From the NCBI GenBank assembly GCA_030043215.1, contig JASHYG010000201.1, positions 1-5,142 on the forward strand: a stretch of DNA of 5,142 nucleotides, written 5' to 3'. Below the pieces are notes generated by a model. The model was not told the origin of the DNA. It ran no database searches and saw only the letters and a program-made list of their open reading frames with translations. The translations under genes were made by a program, and so were the position numbers. The number at the start of each line of letters is the position of its first letter. Positions within the stretch are counted from its first letter, which is position 1. Positions 1 through 4,984 of this stretch are shown piece by piece. Source of the DNA: Gammaproteobacteria bacterium (GTDB lineage Bacteria; Pseudomonadota; Gammaproteobacteria; Steroidobacterales; Steroidobacteraceae).

Positions 1-55
1 CGACCTGATCGAAGATCGAGGTCCCGGGTGTCAGGGTTAGCTTGAAAGGTGCCAT
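1..55 (-). CDS. GntR-family regulator, N-terminal fragment (runs off the left edge)
   Basis: The minus strand reads ATG at 55-53 followed by 17 open codons to the window edge, giving MAPFKLTLTPGTSIFDQV. The pattern of a short lead, a PGT-x-I-x-x-Q-V core and the start of a helix resembles the extreme N-terminus of YtrA-subfamily GntR repressors. Those are short winged-helix DNA-binding proteins that often control an adjacent ABC transporter operon and their own promoter. Only 18 residues are visible, so neither the winged helix nor the effector region can be checked. There is no clear Shine-Dalgarno site before the ATG. A TTGACT box and a tandem 9-base repeat lie directly upstream and suggest a promoter with a very short leader. 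The call rests on N-terminal resemblance alone and could be wrong. Confidence 0.5.
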   Translation of the reverse strand, partial: MAPFKLTLTPGTSIFDQV

Positions 56-61
56 AGTCGC

Positions 62-89
62 ACTGTGGCACATATGGCGCATAAGTCAA
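62..89 (-). promoter_or_regulatory. Putative promoter of the GntR-type gene with tandem 9-base repeat
   Basis: On the minus strand TTGACT (89-84) is followed at 16 bases by CACAGT (67-62), a weak -10 match. Between them lies an almost perfect tandem repeat, TATGCGCCA then TATGTGCCA (83-75 and 74-66), differing at one base. A start about six bases past the -10 would fall next to the ATG at 55. The -35 is good, the -10 is poor, and an operator role for the repeat is inference. Confidence 0.35.
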
Positions 90-217
90 GTGCGGCGTTG
101 GGGGTCCGCGCTGGTGTGGTAACGGTTTGCGCTCAAACACGCACGGCGCCCGCAGGTCTACCACCTCGAGCGACTGCTGTTGGGAGTCTTGTGGGGGTGT
201 AGCCGGTGACTGGCCGA

Positions 218-808
218 TCAGAGCACGCCGGGTACGAACGCCCTGACACGCTTGGCGTAGGAGTCGTAGGCAGCGCCGAACTGCTCACGCATGAAGCCCT
301 CCTCGACCATCATCCGGTGGACGATGGCGAGGAGCGCGAGCACCGTAGCCAGCACGCCGCGCCATTGGCCAATTGCCAGCGCCGTTCCCACGAAGGCGAG
401 CATCAGGCCTGAGTAGATGGGATGGCGGACCAAAGCGTAGGGACCCCCGGTGACGAGCTCATGATCGGCCTTGATGGTGGCGAACATGCCACTCCAGTTA
501 CGCCCGAGGTAGACACGCGCCCATACGGTGAACAGCAGGCCGAGCAGGGTCAACAGGGCACCGAGCGCCGCCCAGAATTGCCACTGCGATAAAGGCACGA
601 AGCGCTCCATCAGTCCACGCACCGGAATGAACCGCCCCCAGAACAGTAGTCCGAAGGCGCACCACAGCAAGACCATGTTCATCAGACGCGAAAGCGCGGG
701 CTGGCGGCGAATGGTGGTCTTCACGTTGATCGCGAACACCCACCACGTGATAAGCCAGGCCAGCCAGACCGTGAGGAAGAAGACTTGATAGAACTGAACG
801 GATTTCAT
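218..808 (-). CDS. Isoprenylcysteine carboxyl methyltransferase (ICMT) family membrane protein
   Basis: This 196-residue integral membrane protein belongs by motif to the ICMT/PEMT-like methyltransferases, which use S-adenosylmethionine at the membrane. Bacterial members mostly have unknown substrates. Hydrophobic segments lie at about residues 5-27, 42-62, 74-96 and a pair within 133-164. The family signature follows the third: G-R-N-W-S at 102-106, G-P-Y at 122-124, R-H-P-x-Y at 128-132, then E169-E170, F177-G178, Y181, Y184 and a terminal P193. These are the conserved cofactor-binding elements of the fold. The open frame extends upstream to an ATG at 1009, but the start at 808 is chosen because GGAGG (818-814) sits five bases before it. 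The 67 extra residues are also polar and low in similarity to anything known. Length is normal. It is same-strand with the GntR fragment but 162 bases away, so co-transcription is uncertain. The family call is firm; the substrate is unknown. Confidence 0.88.
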   Translation of the reverse strand: MKSVQFYQVFFLTVWLAWLITWWVFAINVKTTIRRQPALSRLMNMVLLWCAFGLLFWGRFIPVRGLMERFVPLSQWQFWAALGALLTLLGLLFTVWARVYLGRNWSGMFATIKADHELVTGGPYALVRHPIYSGLMLAFVGTALAIGQWRGVLATVLALLAIVHRMMVEEGFMREQFGAAYDSYAKRVRAFVPGVL

Positions 809-813
809 GTGCG

Positions 814-818
814 CCTCC
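814..818 (-). promoter_or_regulatory. Ribosome binding site that fixes the ICMT-family start
   Basis: GGAGG on the minus strand, five bases before the ATG at 808-806. It selects this start over the in-frame ATG at 1009 and over an internal ATG at 844-842, which has no comparable site at a usable distance. Confidence 0.8.
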
Positions 819-859
819 AGGAAGTCACGCCTGCGTGGTGGCATGCCCCAGTTTACCTC

Positions 860-882
860 CGGAACCTTCGCTATTGGTTCCG
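860..882. repeat. Inverted repeat, 7-base arms, 9-base spacer
   Basis: CGGAACC at 860-866 and its exact complement GGTTCCG at 876-882. It lies about 50 bases upstream of the ICMT-family start, where an operator or a leader hairpin could sit. The function is unknown. Confidence 0.5.
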
Positions 883-920
883 CAGATCCGTGCGAAAGAT
901 GGCGTGGCGACTTTCTCAGA

Positions 921-934
921 TGGTCGGGCGACCA
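921..934. repeat. Palindrome with 6-base arms, 2-base centre
   Basis: TGGTCG-GG-CGACCA is perfectly symmetrical and compact, like a dimeric repressor site. No regulator can be assigned, and arms of this length do occur by chance in GC-rich DNA. Confidence 0.4.
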
Positions 935-952
935 CAGAGCCGAGCTGCGGCC

Positions 953-967
953 AGGGGGACACCCCCT
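953..967. repeat. GC-rich hairpin AGGGGG-ACA-CCCCCT
   Basis: Six-base perfect stem with a three-base loop. It would be stable in RNA read from either strand. No U-tract follows on either side, so intrinsic termination is not supported. Confidence 0.4.
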
Positions 968-1159
968 CTTCCACCATGCGCTCGTAGCCGCCGCAGTCGG
1001 CCAGTCCATTCAGCTCGAGAGTCGGCCCACTCCGGTATGAACGATGGCCGCTGAGTCTCAAGTCGCCTCTGATCGACCCTCTGCCTGTACCAATCCGGCC
1101 CTCGGGAGTGCAAATCGGAGCGCGCTTTTTTGTGGTGGTGGTTCCACGACACCGCCGAC

Positions 1160-1165
1160 TATAAT
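1160..1165 (+). promoter_or_regulatory. -10 box of the S9 peptidase promoter
   Basis: A perfect TATAAT stands 36 bases before the ATG, giving a leader of about 30 bases that contains the Shine-Dalgarno site. The matching -35 region (about 1136-1142, GT-rich) is a poor fit to TTGACA, so the promoter may be weak or use an activator. Confidence 0.55.
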
Positions 1166-1190
1166 TCGCGTGCGAAAACGGCGACGTTCT

Positions 1191-1194
1191 GGAG
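1191..1194 (+). promoter_or_regulatory. Ribosome binding site of the S9 peptidase
   Basis: GGAG with seven bases to the ATG at 1202. It decides the start against the in-frame ATG at 1130, which lies upstream of the TATAAT box and would put 24 Trp-rich residues before the signal peptide. Confidence 0.7.
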
Positions 1195-1201
1195 TGCGAC
1201 A

Positions 1202-3226
1202 ATGAACCCGAGAATACGAACGGTACGTGTGGTTGGGCTGGTGCTGGCGGGTGTGGCGAGCTTGGGAATTTGCCGCGCCGCAGGGGCGCAGCAGAAGCGG
1301 CCAATCACGCTGGATGATTTCGCGAAGATCGTGAGTATCTCGAGCCCGGCGATTTCACACGATGGCACGCGCATCGCGGCGGTGATTTCGCGCGTGAACA
1401 TGAAAGATGACCGGAACGACACACAGCTCGTGCTGATCGACGTGAAGACGGGTGCCCAGCAGCCGCTGACGTTCGACAAATTGGGCGTAGGAGACCCGCT
1501 ATGGTCTCTCCATGATGAGCGGCTCGCGTTTCTGGCGGAGGCGGAAACGGGAAAGGACAAGGCGAAGAAGGGCCAGGTGTTCGTGCTCTCGATGACCGGC
1601 GGAGACGCGCGCAAGATTACCGATGCGCCGGAAGGAGTGGAGCAGTTCGCGTGGAGTCCGGATGGCGCGAGCATCGCCTACGCGACGCCCGATCCGCCTG
1701 ATGACAAGGCGCTCGCGCAGAAGGAGGATTCGTTCGAGATGGGCGACGACGGGCTATTCACTTCTGCCGCGCCACGCCCGCAGCACATCTGGATCGTGAA
1801 GGCGGACGGCACCGGGAATCGGCGGCTGACTTCGGGGACGTGGAGCCTGCCGGAATCGGCGCCGAACGTCGAAGGGCCGCCGCCGCTTTCGTGGTCGCGC
1901 GACGGACAATGGATCGTTTTTCCGCGCCGAGCCGCTCCGAGCATTGGCGACGCGGATGAGAGCGCCATTTGGGCGGTGAATGTCTCGAACGGACAGCTGC
2001 GCAAGCTCACCACGCACGAGAGATTCGAGGAAGCTCCGCTGTTTTCGCCGGATGGCAGCGAAGTGAGCTACGAGTTTCCGCGCCAGGGAAAGCCGAGCAT
2101 GTTGACGGATTTGTACGTCGCTCCCGCTGCGGGGGGCGACGGAAACGACGTAACGACGGATCTTGATCTCGATATCGGCCCGCCAAAGTGGATGCCCGAC
2201 GGCAAATCGCTGGTGGTGGAAGCGGACGAAGGCACGCGCCGTTATTTGTGGATTCAGACTTTGGGTGGCGGCGCAAAAAGGCTTTCGCTGGGTGACCTGG
2301 AACCGGGCGCATTCTCGATTGGCCCGCAAGGAGAGATCGCGTTCGTTGCAAGCTCGGATGGCGGTGCGAACGATCTGTATTATCTCGTGTCCGAGGATGC
2401 GCGGCCGCGCCGCTTGACGGATCTCAATACGTGGATGGATCAGCTCGCGTTAGGCCGCACGGAAGGCTTTGACTGGCGGGGACCGAACCATTTTCACGAG
2501 GACGGCGTGGTGACTTATCCCCCTGGATACGATGCGAGCAGGAAGTATCCGCTGGTTCTCGCCATTCACGGCGGGCCGCAGGGAGCCTCGACGGTCGGCT
2601 TCTCGTCATTCAGGCAATACCTGGCGGCGCAGGGGTTCATTGTGTTCGAGCCGAACTATCGCGGCAGCACGAATCTCGGAAACGCGTACGCGAAAGCGAT
2701 CTTCGGCGATTCCGGGGACGGGCCCGGGCGCGATGTGATGGCGGGAATTGCCGCGCTCGAGAAGCACGCGTCAATTGATGAGTCGCGCATCGGCGTTTCG
2801 GGCTGGTCGTACGGCGGATACATGACGACCTGGCTGATCGGGCATTATCACATCTGGAAGACGGCCGTTGCGGGAGCGCCGGTGACGGATTTCGTGGATC
2901 AGTACGACTGGGCGGACAACAACGTCGAGCGTAAGTATATCTACAGCGGCTCGCCGTGGGTCGGCAGCAATATGGCGAAATATCGCGAGGCGTCGCCGAT
3001 TACGTATGTGGACGACGTGACGACCCCTCTGCTGCTGTTGCACGATGTGCGGGATCCGCGCGTTTCGATCACGAATTCATTCGAGTTCTTTCATGCGTTG
3101 CGGGATCGAGGACAACCGGTGAAGTTCATCGCGTTTCCGGTAGTGGGCCATTTTCCGCCGGACCCGGTGCATCAGATACAGGTTTTCAAGGACTGGTCCG
3201 AGTGGATGGTCCAGCACTTGAGGTGA
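1202..3226 (+). CDS. Secreted S9 family peptidase (prolyl oligopeptidase / acylaminoacyl peptidase type)
   Basis: This 674-residue exported serine peptidase is of the dipeptidyl aminopeptidase/acylaminoacyl peptidase group, which cleaves short peptides outside the cytoplasm. A signal peptide is visible: basic residues R4-R9, a hydrophobic stretch 10-23, and an A-G-A cleavage site after residue 29. The Cys at 24 lacks a proper lipobox, so a lipoprotein is unlikely. The middle is a beta-propeller with PD40-like turns S-H-D-G (52), S-P-D-G (152), S-R-D-G (232), S-P-D-G (282) and M-P-D-G (331). From about 440 comes the alpha/beta hydrolase: H-G-G-P at 456-459 (oxyanion region), N-Y-R-G-S at 485-489, the nucleophile in G-W-S-Y-G-G (Ser536), the acid in H-D-V-R-D-P (Asp618) and the base in V-G-H-F (His650). 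Length and domain order are normal and the triad is complete, so it should be active. It stands alone, with its own promoter. Its exact specificity (dipeptidyl, acylaminoacyl or oligo) cannot be told from sequence. Confidence 0.93.
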   Translation: MNPRIRTVRVVGLVLAGVASLGICRAAGAQQKRPITLDDFAKIVSISSPAISHDGTRIAAVISRVNMKDDRNDTQLVLIDVKTGAQQPLTFDKLGVGDPLWSLHDERLAFLAEAETGKDKAKKGQVFVLSMTGGDARKITDAPEGVEQFAWSPDGASIAYATPDPPDDKALAQKEDSFEMGDDGLFTSAAPRPQHIWIVKADGTGNRRLTSGTWSLPESAPNVEGPPPLSWSRDGQWIVFPRRAAPSIGDADESAIWAVNVSNGQLRKLTTHERFEEAPLFSPDGSEVSYEFPRQGKPSMLTDLYVAPAAGGDGNDVTTDLDLDIGPPKWMPDGKSLVVEADEGTRRYLWIQTLGGGAKRLSLGDLEPGAFSIGPQGEIAFVASSDGGANDLYYLVSEDARPRRLTDLNTWMDQLALGRTEGFDWRGPNHFHEDGVVTYPPGYDASRKYPLVLAIHGGPQGASTVGFSSFRQYLAAQGFIVFEPNYRGSTNLGNAYAKAIFGDSGDGPGRDVMAGIAALEKHASIDESRIGVSGWSYGGYMTTWLIGHYHIWKTAVAGAPVTDFVDQYDWADNNVERKYIYSGSPWVGSNMAKYREASPITYVDDVTTPLLLLHDVRDPRVSITNSFEFFHALRDRGQPVKFIAFPVVGHFPPDPVHQIQVFKDWSEWMVQHLR

Positions 3227-3389
3227 GCGCCGGAAAACCAAGTTGCGCATGCTGGGAAGCAAAGACCTGCCCAAGCTGACGCGGATGACCGGTGAAGTAA
3301 CGCGCGGGCATCAAGCGGTCTGCGCTATAACCTGCGCACCTCGCAGCCGCACCCGCCTTTGCCGCGACTTGCCTGGCGATGTTTTGGAG

Positions 3390-3418
3390 TGGAGCGAGTG
3401 GTGGGAATCGAACCCACC
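3390..3418 (-). tRNA. tRNA 3' fragment (T-arm, acceptor strand, CCA), probably from tRNA-Gly; candidate attachment site
   Basis: Read on the minus strand, the segment gives a T-stem GTGGG / CCCAC (3417-3413 and 3405-3401) closing the loop TTCGATT, which fits the TTCRANY consensus. Then come seven acceptor bases CACTCGC (3400-3394), a discriminator T (3393) and an encoded CCA (3392-3390). A U73 discriminator with CCA is characteristic of bacterial tRNA-Gly. The rest of a tRNA is missing: no GCGAGTG 5' acceptor strand, D-arm or anticodon arm is found at the expected distance towards 3465-3480. A 3' fragment like this is what integrases leave when an element inserts into a tRNA gene. By that model the element lies on the higher-coordinate side (vapBC and beyond) and the peptidase side is the chromosomal flank. 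The fragment is clear; the integration history and the Gly identity are inference. Confidence 0.6.
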
Positions 3419-3476
3419 GGCATTCCGGACGAGCGACCCGACGGCCTCACATCGCGCCGGCCGGACCAGGGAGGAA

Positions 3477-3491
3477 AGTCAACCAGTCAAC
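3477..3491. repeat. Short tandem repeat at the vapC 3' end
   Basis: AGTCAAC occurs twice (3477-3483 and 3485-3491) separated by one C, and the second copy covers the vapC stop codon. It is probably of no consequence, though it lies between the tRNA remnant and the toxin gene where a junction would be expected. Confidence 0.3.
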
Positions 3492-3885
3492 GCGGTGAAT
3501 CCGGCGTTCGACGGTGATCGTCATATCGTGAGCCGAGTGATTCGAAGGCGGCATCGTGCCCCACCACGACTGCGCCTATGCGCTCGGCAACGGCGCACTG
3601 CCAGGCATCATTCTCACCCATCCGACGCGCGCTGCGCTTCTGACGGGTGGCCACCGTTTCCGCGTGCGCTCGATGGATCCCCTGCCAGGCATACCGCCCG
3701 AGATATGCCTTAACGGCTCTCGCGTCCTCTGCTCCCTCGAGGACTTCGGCCAGTGTGACCGGACTGATCCATAGCTGCGCCTTGGTGTTGCGCCTCAACC
3801 ACGCGAACGCCCGCTCCTCTCGATCATCCGCCATCTCGTTCAGAAGATCGATCAGGAACGACGAGTCCAGCAGGCACTTCCTCAT
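3487..3885 (-). CDS. vapC: VapC-type toxin, PIN-domain ribonuclease
   Basis: This 132-residue PIN-domain protein is the toxin of a type II toxin-antitoxin pair. Known VapC toxins are Mg-dependent endoribonucleases that cut tRNA or rRNA and stop translation. The acidic residues of the active site are visible in order: Asp7 in L-L-D-S-S-F, Glu47 in T-L-A-E-V-L-E-G, Asp93 in G-E-N-D-A-W, and Asp111 in V-G-H-D-A-A-F, with Phe114 in its usual place. The length matches the family, so it looks intact. The ATG overlaps the antitoxin stop as ATGA. No Shine-Dalgarno site precedes it; a perfect stem-loop is there instead, so it is probably translated by ribosomes finishing vapB. It lies about 70 bases from the tRNA fragment, in keeping with a mobile-element cargo gene. 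The RNA target cannot be predicted. Confidence 0.9.
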   Translation of the reverse strand: MRKCLLDSSFLIDLLNEMADDREERAFAWLRRNTKAQLWISPVTLAEVLEGAEDARAVKAYLGRYAWQGIHRAHAETVATRQKRSARRMGENDAWQCAVAERIGAVVVGHDAAFESLGSRYDDHRRTPDSPR

Positions 3886-4079
3886 GATTTGCGCGACACG
3901 CGCAACCGCTCGTCTCCCTTGCGCTTGGCCGCATCTGCGAGCACGTCGGCCCCGGTGACGAAGGGCTCTTCGCGGATCAGCATGCGAACGTAGGTCGCAC
4001 GCTTCATGCGCGCCTGCCGTGAGCGCCGGGCAAGCATCCGCTCCTCCTCATCAGTCAACCGGACGGTGATTATTCCCAT
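3882..4079 (-). CDS. vapB: VapB-type antitoxin, ribbon-helix-helix
   Basis: This small 65-residue protein would bind DNA as a dimer through its N-terminus and neutralise VapC through its C-terminus. The start I-I-T-V-R-L-T-D-E-E is a typical ribbon-helix-helix beta-strand (residues 3-8) leading into helix 1 (about 10-22). Helix 2 covers about 27-36 (R-A-T-Y-V-R-M-L-I-R). The tail from 40 on is charged and likely disordered until bound to toxin, as in other antitoxins. It is the first gene of the operon and overlaps vapC by four bases. Only a weak GGGA precedes the ATG, and the promoter sits so close that the transcript would begin about four or five bases before the ATG. Repression of this promoter by the VapB-VapC complex is expected from the family and is not shown here. 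Confidence 0.85.
   Translation of the reverse strand: MGIITVRLTDEEERMLARRSRQARMKRATYVRMLIREEPFVTGADVLADAAKRKGDERLRVSRKS
3889..3905 (-). promoter_or_regulatory. Stem-loop just before the vapC start codon
   Basis: In the transcript TTGCGCG-TGT-CGCGCAA forms a perfect seven-pair stem with a three-base loop, ending three bases before the vapC ATG. It is built from vapB codons 59-64 and stands where a Shine-Dalgarno site would otherwise be. It should block independent initiation at vapC until ribosomes translating vapB open it. The structure is read directly from the sequence; its effect is inferred. Confidence 0.6.
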
Positions 4080-4089
4080 AGTGGTCCCG

Positions 4090-4119
4090 ACGATAGCATG
4101 TATTTCTTTTGTATGTCAA
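4090..4119 (-). promoter_or_regulatory. vapBC promoter
   Basis: On the minus strand a perfect TTGACA (4119-4114) is followed at 18 bases by TATCGT (4095-4090), which matches TATAAT at four positions. Transcription would begin near 4084, so the leader before the vapB ATG at 4079 is only about four or five bases. The AT-rich spacer contrasts with the surrounding GC-rich DNA. Confidence 0.65.
4099..4114 (-). promoter_or_regulatory. Candidate VapB operator: direct repeat ATACA, 11-base spacing
   Basis: ATACA occurs at 4114-4110 and again at 4103-4099 on the minus strand. The copies are one helical turn apart and lie exactly between the -35 and -10 boxes. Ribbon-helix-helix antitoxins often bind repeated short half-sites over their own promoter. 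The spacing is suggestive; binding is inferred. Confidence 0.35.
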
Positions 4120-4170
4120 GCGCGACTTCGCCTGGCCGAGAAGCCCCACGTCTTCTCTCTCGCGGACGAC

Positions 4171-4199
4171 TTGATCGGCAACAAACGTCGGCCTAACCT
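4171..4199 (+). promoter_or_regulatory. Weak candidate promoter of the dienelactone hydrolase gene
   Basis: TTGATC (4171-4176), a 17-base spacer and TAACCT (4194-4199) would start transcription near 4206, leaving a leader of about 50 bases. The -35 matches at four positions and the -10 at three, so this is only the best candidate in the 176-base divergent gap. Confidence 0.25.
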
Positions 4200-4243
4200 C
4201 CAACGTAGGCAATCTCACGTCTGTGCGACCCGGATTCCGCTAA

Positions 4244-4249
4244 AGGAGG
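4244..4249 (+). promoter_or_regulatory. Strong ribosome binding site of the dienelactone hydrolase gene
   Basis: A full AGGAGG six bases before the ATG at 4256. It fixes the start and predicts efficient translation, unlike the weak or absent sites of the neighbouring vapBC genes. Confidence 0.85.
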
Positions 4250-4255
4250 GACAAC

Positions 4256-4984
4256 ATGGCTGGTGGCGAGCAGGTAGAGATCGCGGCCAACGGCGGTACG
4301 TTCGATGCATATCTCTCCGCGCCGAAGGACGGCAAGGGCCCGGGCGTCATTCTGGTTACTACTATCTTCGGTGTCGATCGGGACACGAAGAAGATGTGCG
4401 ACGACCTCGCCGAACATGGCTGCGTCGCGCTGGCTCAGAACTTCTTCTGGCGCGACCAGGATTCTGGTGTGTTGGAGTTTCGTGACTTCCAACGCGCCAT
4501 TGCCCGAGCGATGCGCATTGATTTCTCGAGCGCAATGGATGATCTCAAGTGCTCCATCGGCGAGCTGAAGCGGCGCAACATCTGCAACGGCAAGATCGCC
4601 GTGTTCGGTTTCTGCTTCGGCGGCCCCTACGTGTGGCGGGCGGCTTGCGACCGGCTTGGCATTGATGCTGGGGTATCGTTCCACGGCACTTTTGTGTCGA
4701 AGTCGATGAAGCCCGGCGATCAGCCGAGCTGCCCGGTCTCGTTTCACTACGGTGACAGGGACGATCTCGCGCCGCCGCCAGAGCTTGAAGCGGTAAGAAG
4801 GGTGGCGGATGCGACGGGCTGCGAATTCGTCATCCATGCCGGCGCGGCGCACGCCTACATGATGGCTGGCAACCCGGGCCACTATCACGCGGAGGCGGCA
4901 CGCAAGTCTTGGGATCGCGCGCTGCAGATCGTTGGCGCGCTGCGCACGGGGACAGCGCCCGGTATGATTGGAGTCTCTTCCTGA
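4256..4984 (+). CDS. Dienelactone hydrolase family protein
   Basis: This 242-residue cytoplasmic alpha/beta hydrolase has no signal peptide. Classical members open dienelactone in chloroaromatic breakdown, but most homologues act on unknown esters or lactones. The fold runs from the first strand (G-V-I-L-V-T-T-I-F-G-V, 30-40) through the nucleophile turn G-F-C-F-G-G, which places Cys120. The acid is Asp169 in Y-G-D-R-D-D-L-A-P and the base His199 in A-A-H-A-Y, so the Cys-Asp-His triad typical of the family is complete. The position matching Glu36 of the Pseudomonas enzyme, usually Q-E-I-F-G-V or similar, is Thr36 here (T-T-I-F-G-V). That Glu takes part in activating the Cys in the studied enzyme, so substrate range or mechanism may differ. 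Length is normal. It is divergent from vapBC and no catabolic neighbours are visible, so a pathway cannot be assigned. Confidence 0.9.
   Translation: MAGGEQVEIAANGGTFDAYLSAPKDGKGPGVILVTTIFGVDRDTKKMCDDLAEHGCVALAQNFFWRDQDSGVLEFRDFQRAIARAMRIDFSSAMDDLKCSIGELKRRNICNGKIAVFGFCFGGPYVWRAACDRLGIDAGVSFHGTFVSKSMKPGDQPSCPVSFHYGDRDDLAPPPELEAVRRVADATGCEFVIHAGAAHAYMMAGNPGHYHAEAARKSWDRALQIVGALRTGTAPGMIGVSS

Larger units (their letters stand above)
809..1159. other. Long divergent intergenic region with three inverted repeats
   Basis: About 350 bases separate the ICMT-family gene from the peptidase promoter. None of the frames open across it gives a recognisable protein, and no RNA gene is evident. It holds three perfect inverted repeats: CGGAACC/GGTTCCG (860-866 and 876-882), TGGTCG-GG-CGACCA (921-934) and AGGGGG-ACA-CCCCCT (953-967). 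None is followed by a T-run, so they are not typical terminators. A TAAACT box on the minus strand (855-850) could be a -10 for the ICMT-family gene, but no good -35 accompanies it. Confidence 0.5.

Noticed and set aside
125..138. Small hairpin GTTTG-CGCT-CAAAC as a terminator after the ICMT-family gene
   Set aside because: Five pairs, no U-tract on the minus strand, and about 80 bases from the stop codon; this is within chance expectation.
809..1009. In-frame upstream extension of the ICMT-family gene to an ATG at 1009
   Set aside because: The extra 67 residues are polar with no recognisable motif, the region contains inverted repeats, and a GGAGG site stands properly spaced before the ATG at 808.
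1130..1201. Earlier start for the S9 peptidase at 1130
   Set aside because: It would lie upstream of the TATAAT box, lacks a ribosome binding site and would bury the signal peptide behind 24 residues.
3390..3480. A complete tRNA, including a class II tRNA using CCGG-AATG-CCGG (3429-3418) as a variable arm, or a tRNA-Sec
   Set aside because: No 5' acceptor strand complementary to CACTCGC, and no D-arm or anticodon stem, could be found at the right distances. The GCGATGTG at 3455-3448 is too close and needs an inserted base.
3243..3713. Plus-strand open frame of 156 codons containing W-W-E-S-N-P-P
   Set aside because: It runs antisense to the tRNA T-arm and to vapC. E-S-N-P-type words are the usual false translation of a tRNA T-arm.
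4191..4249. CCTCC (4197-4201), in the loop of a GCCTA/TAGGC repeat, pairing with the GGAGG ribosome binding site of the hydrolase as a switch
   Set aside because: Only five pairs are possible, and if the candidate promoter at 4171-4199 is real the CCTCC would not be transcribed.
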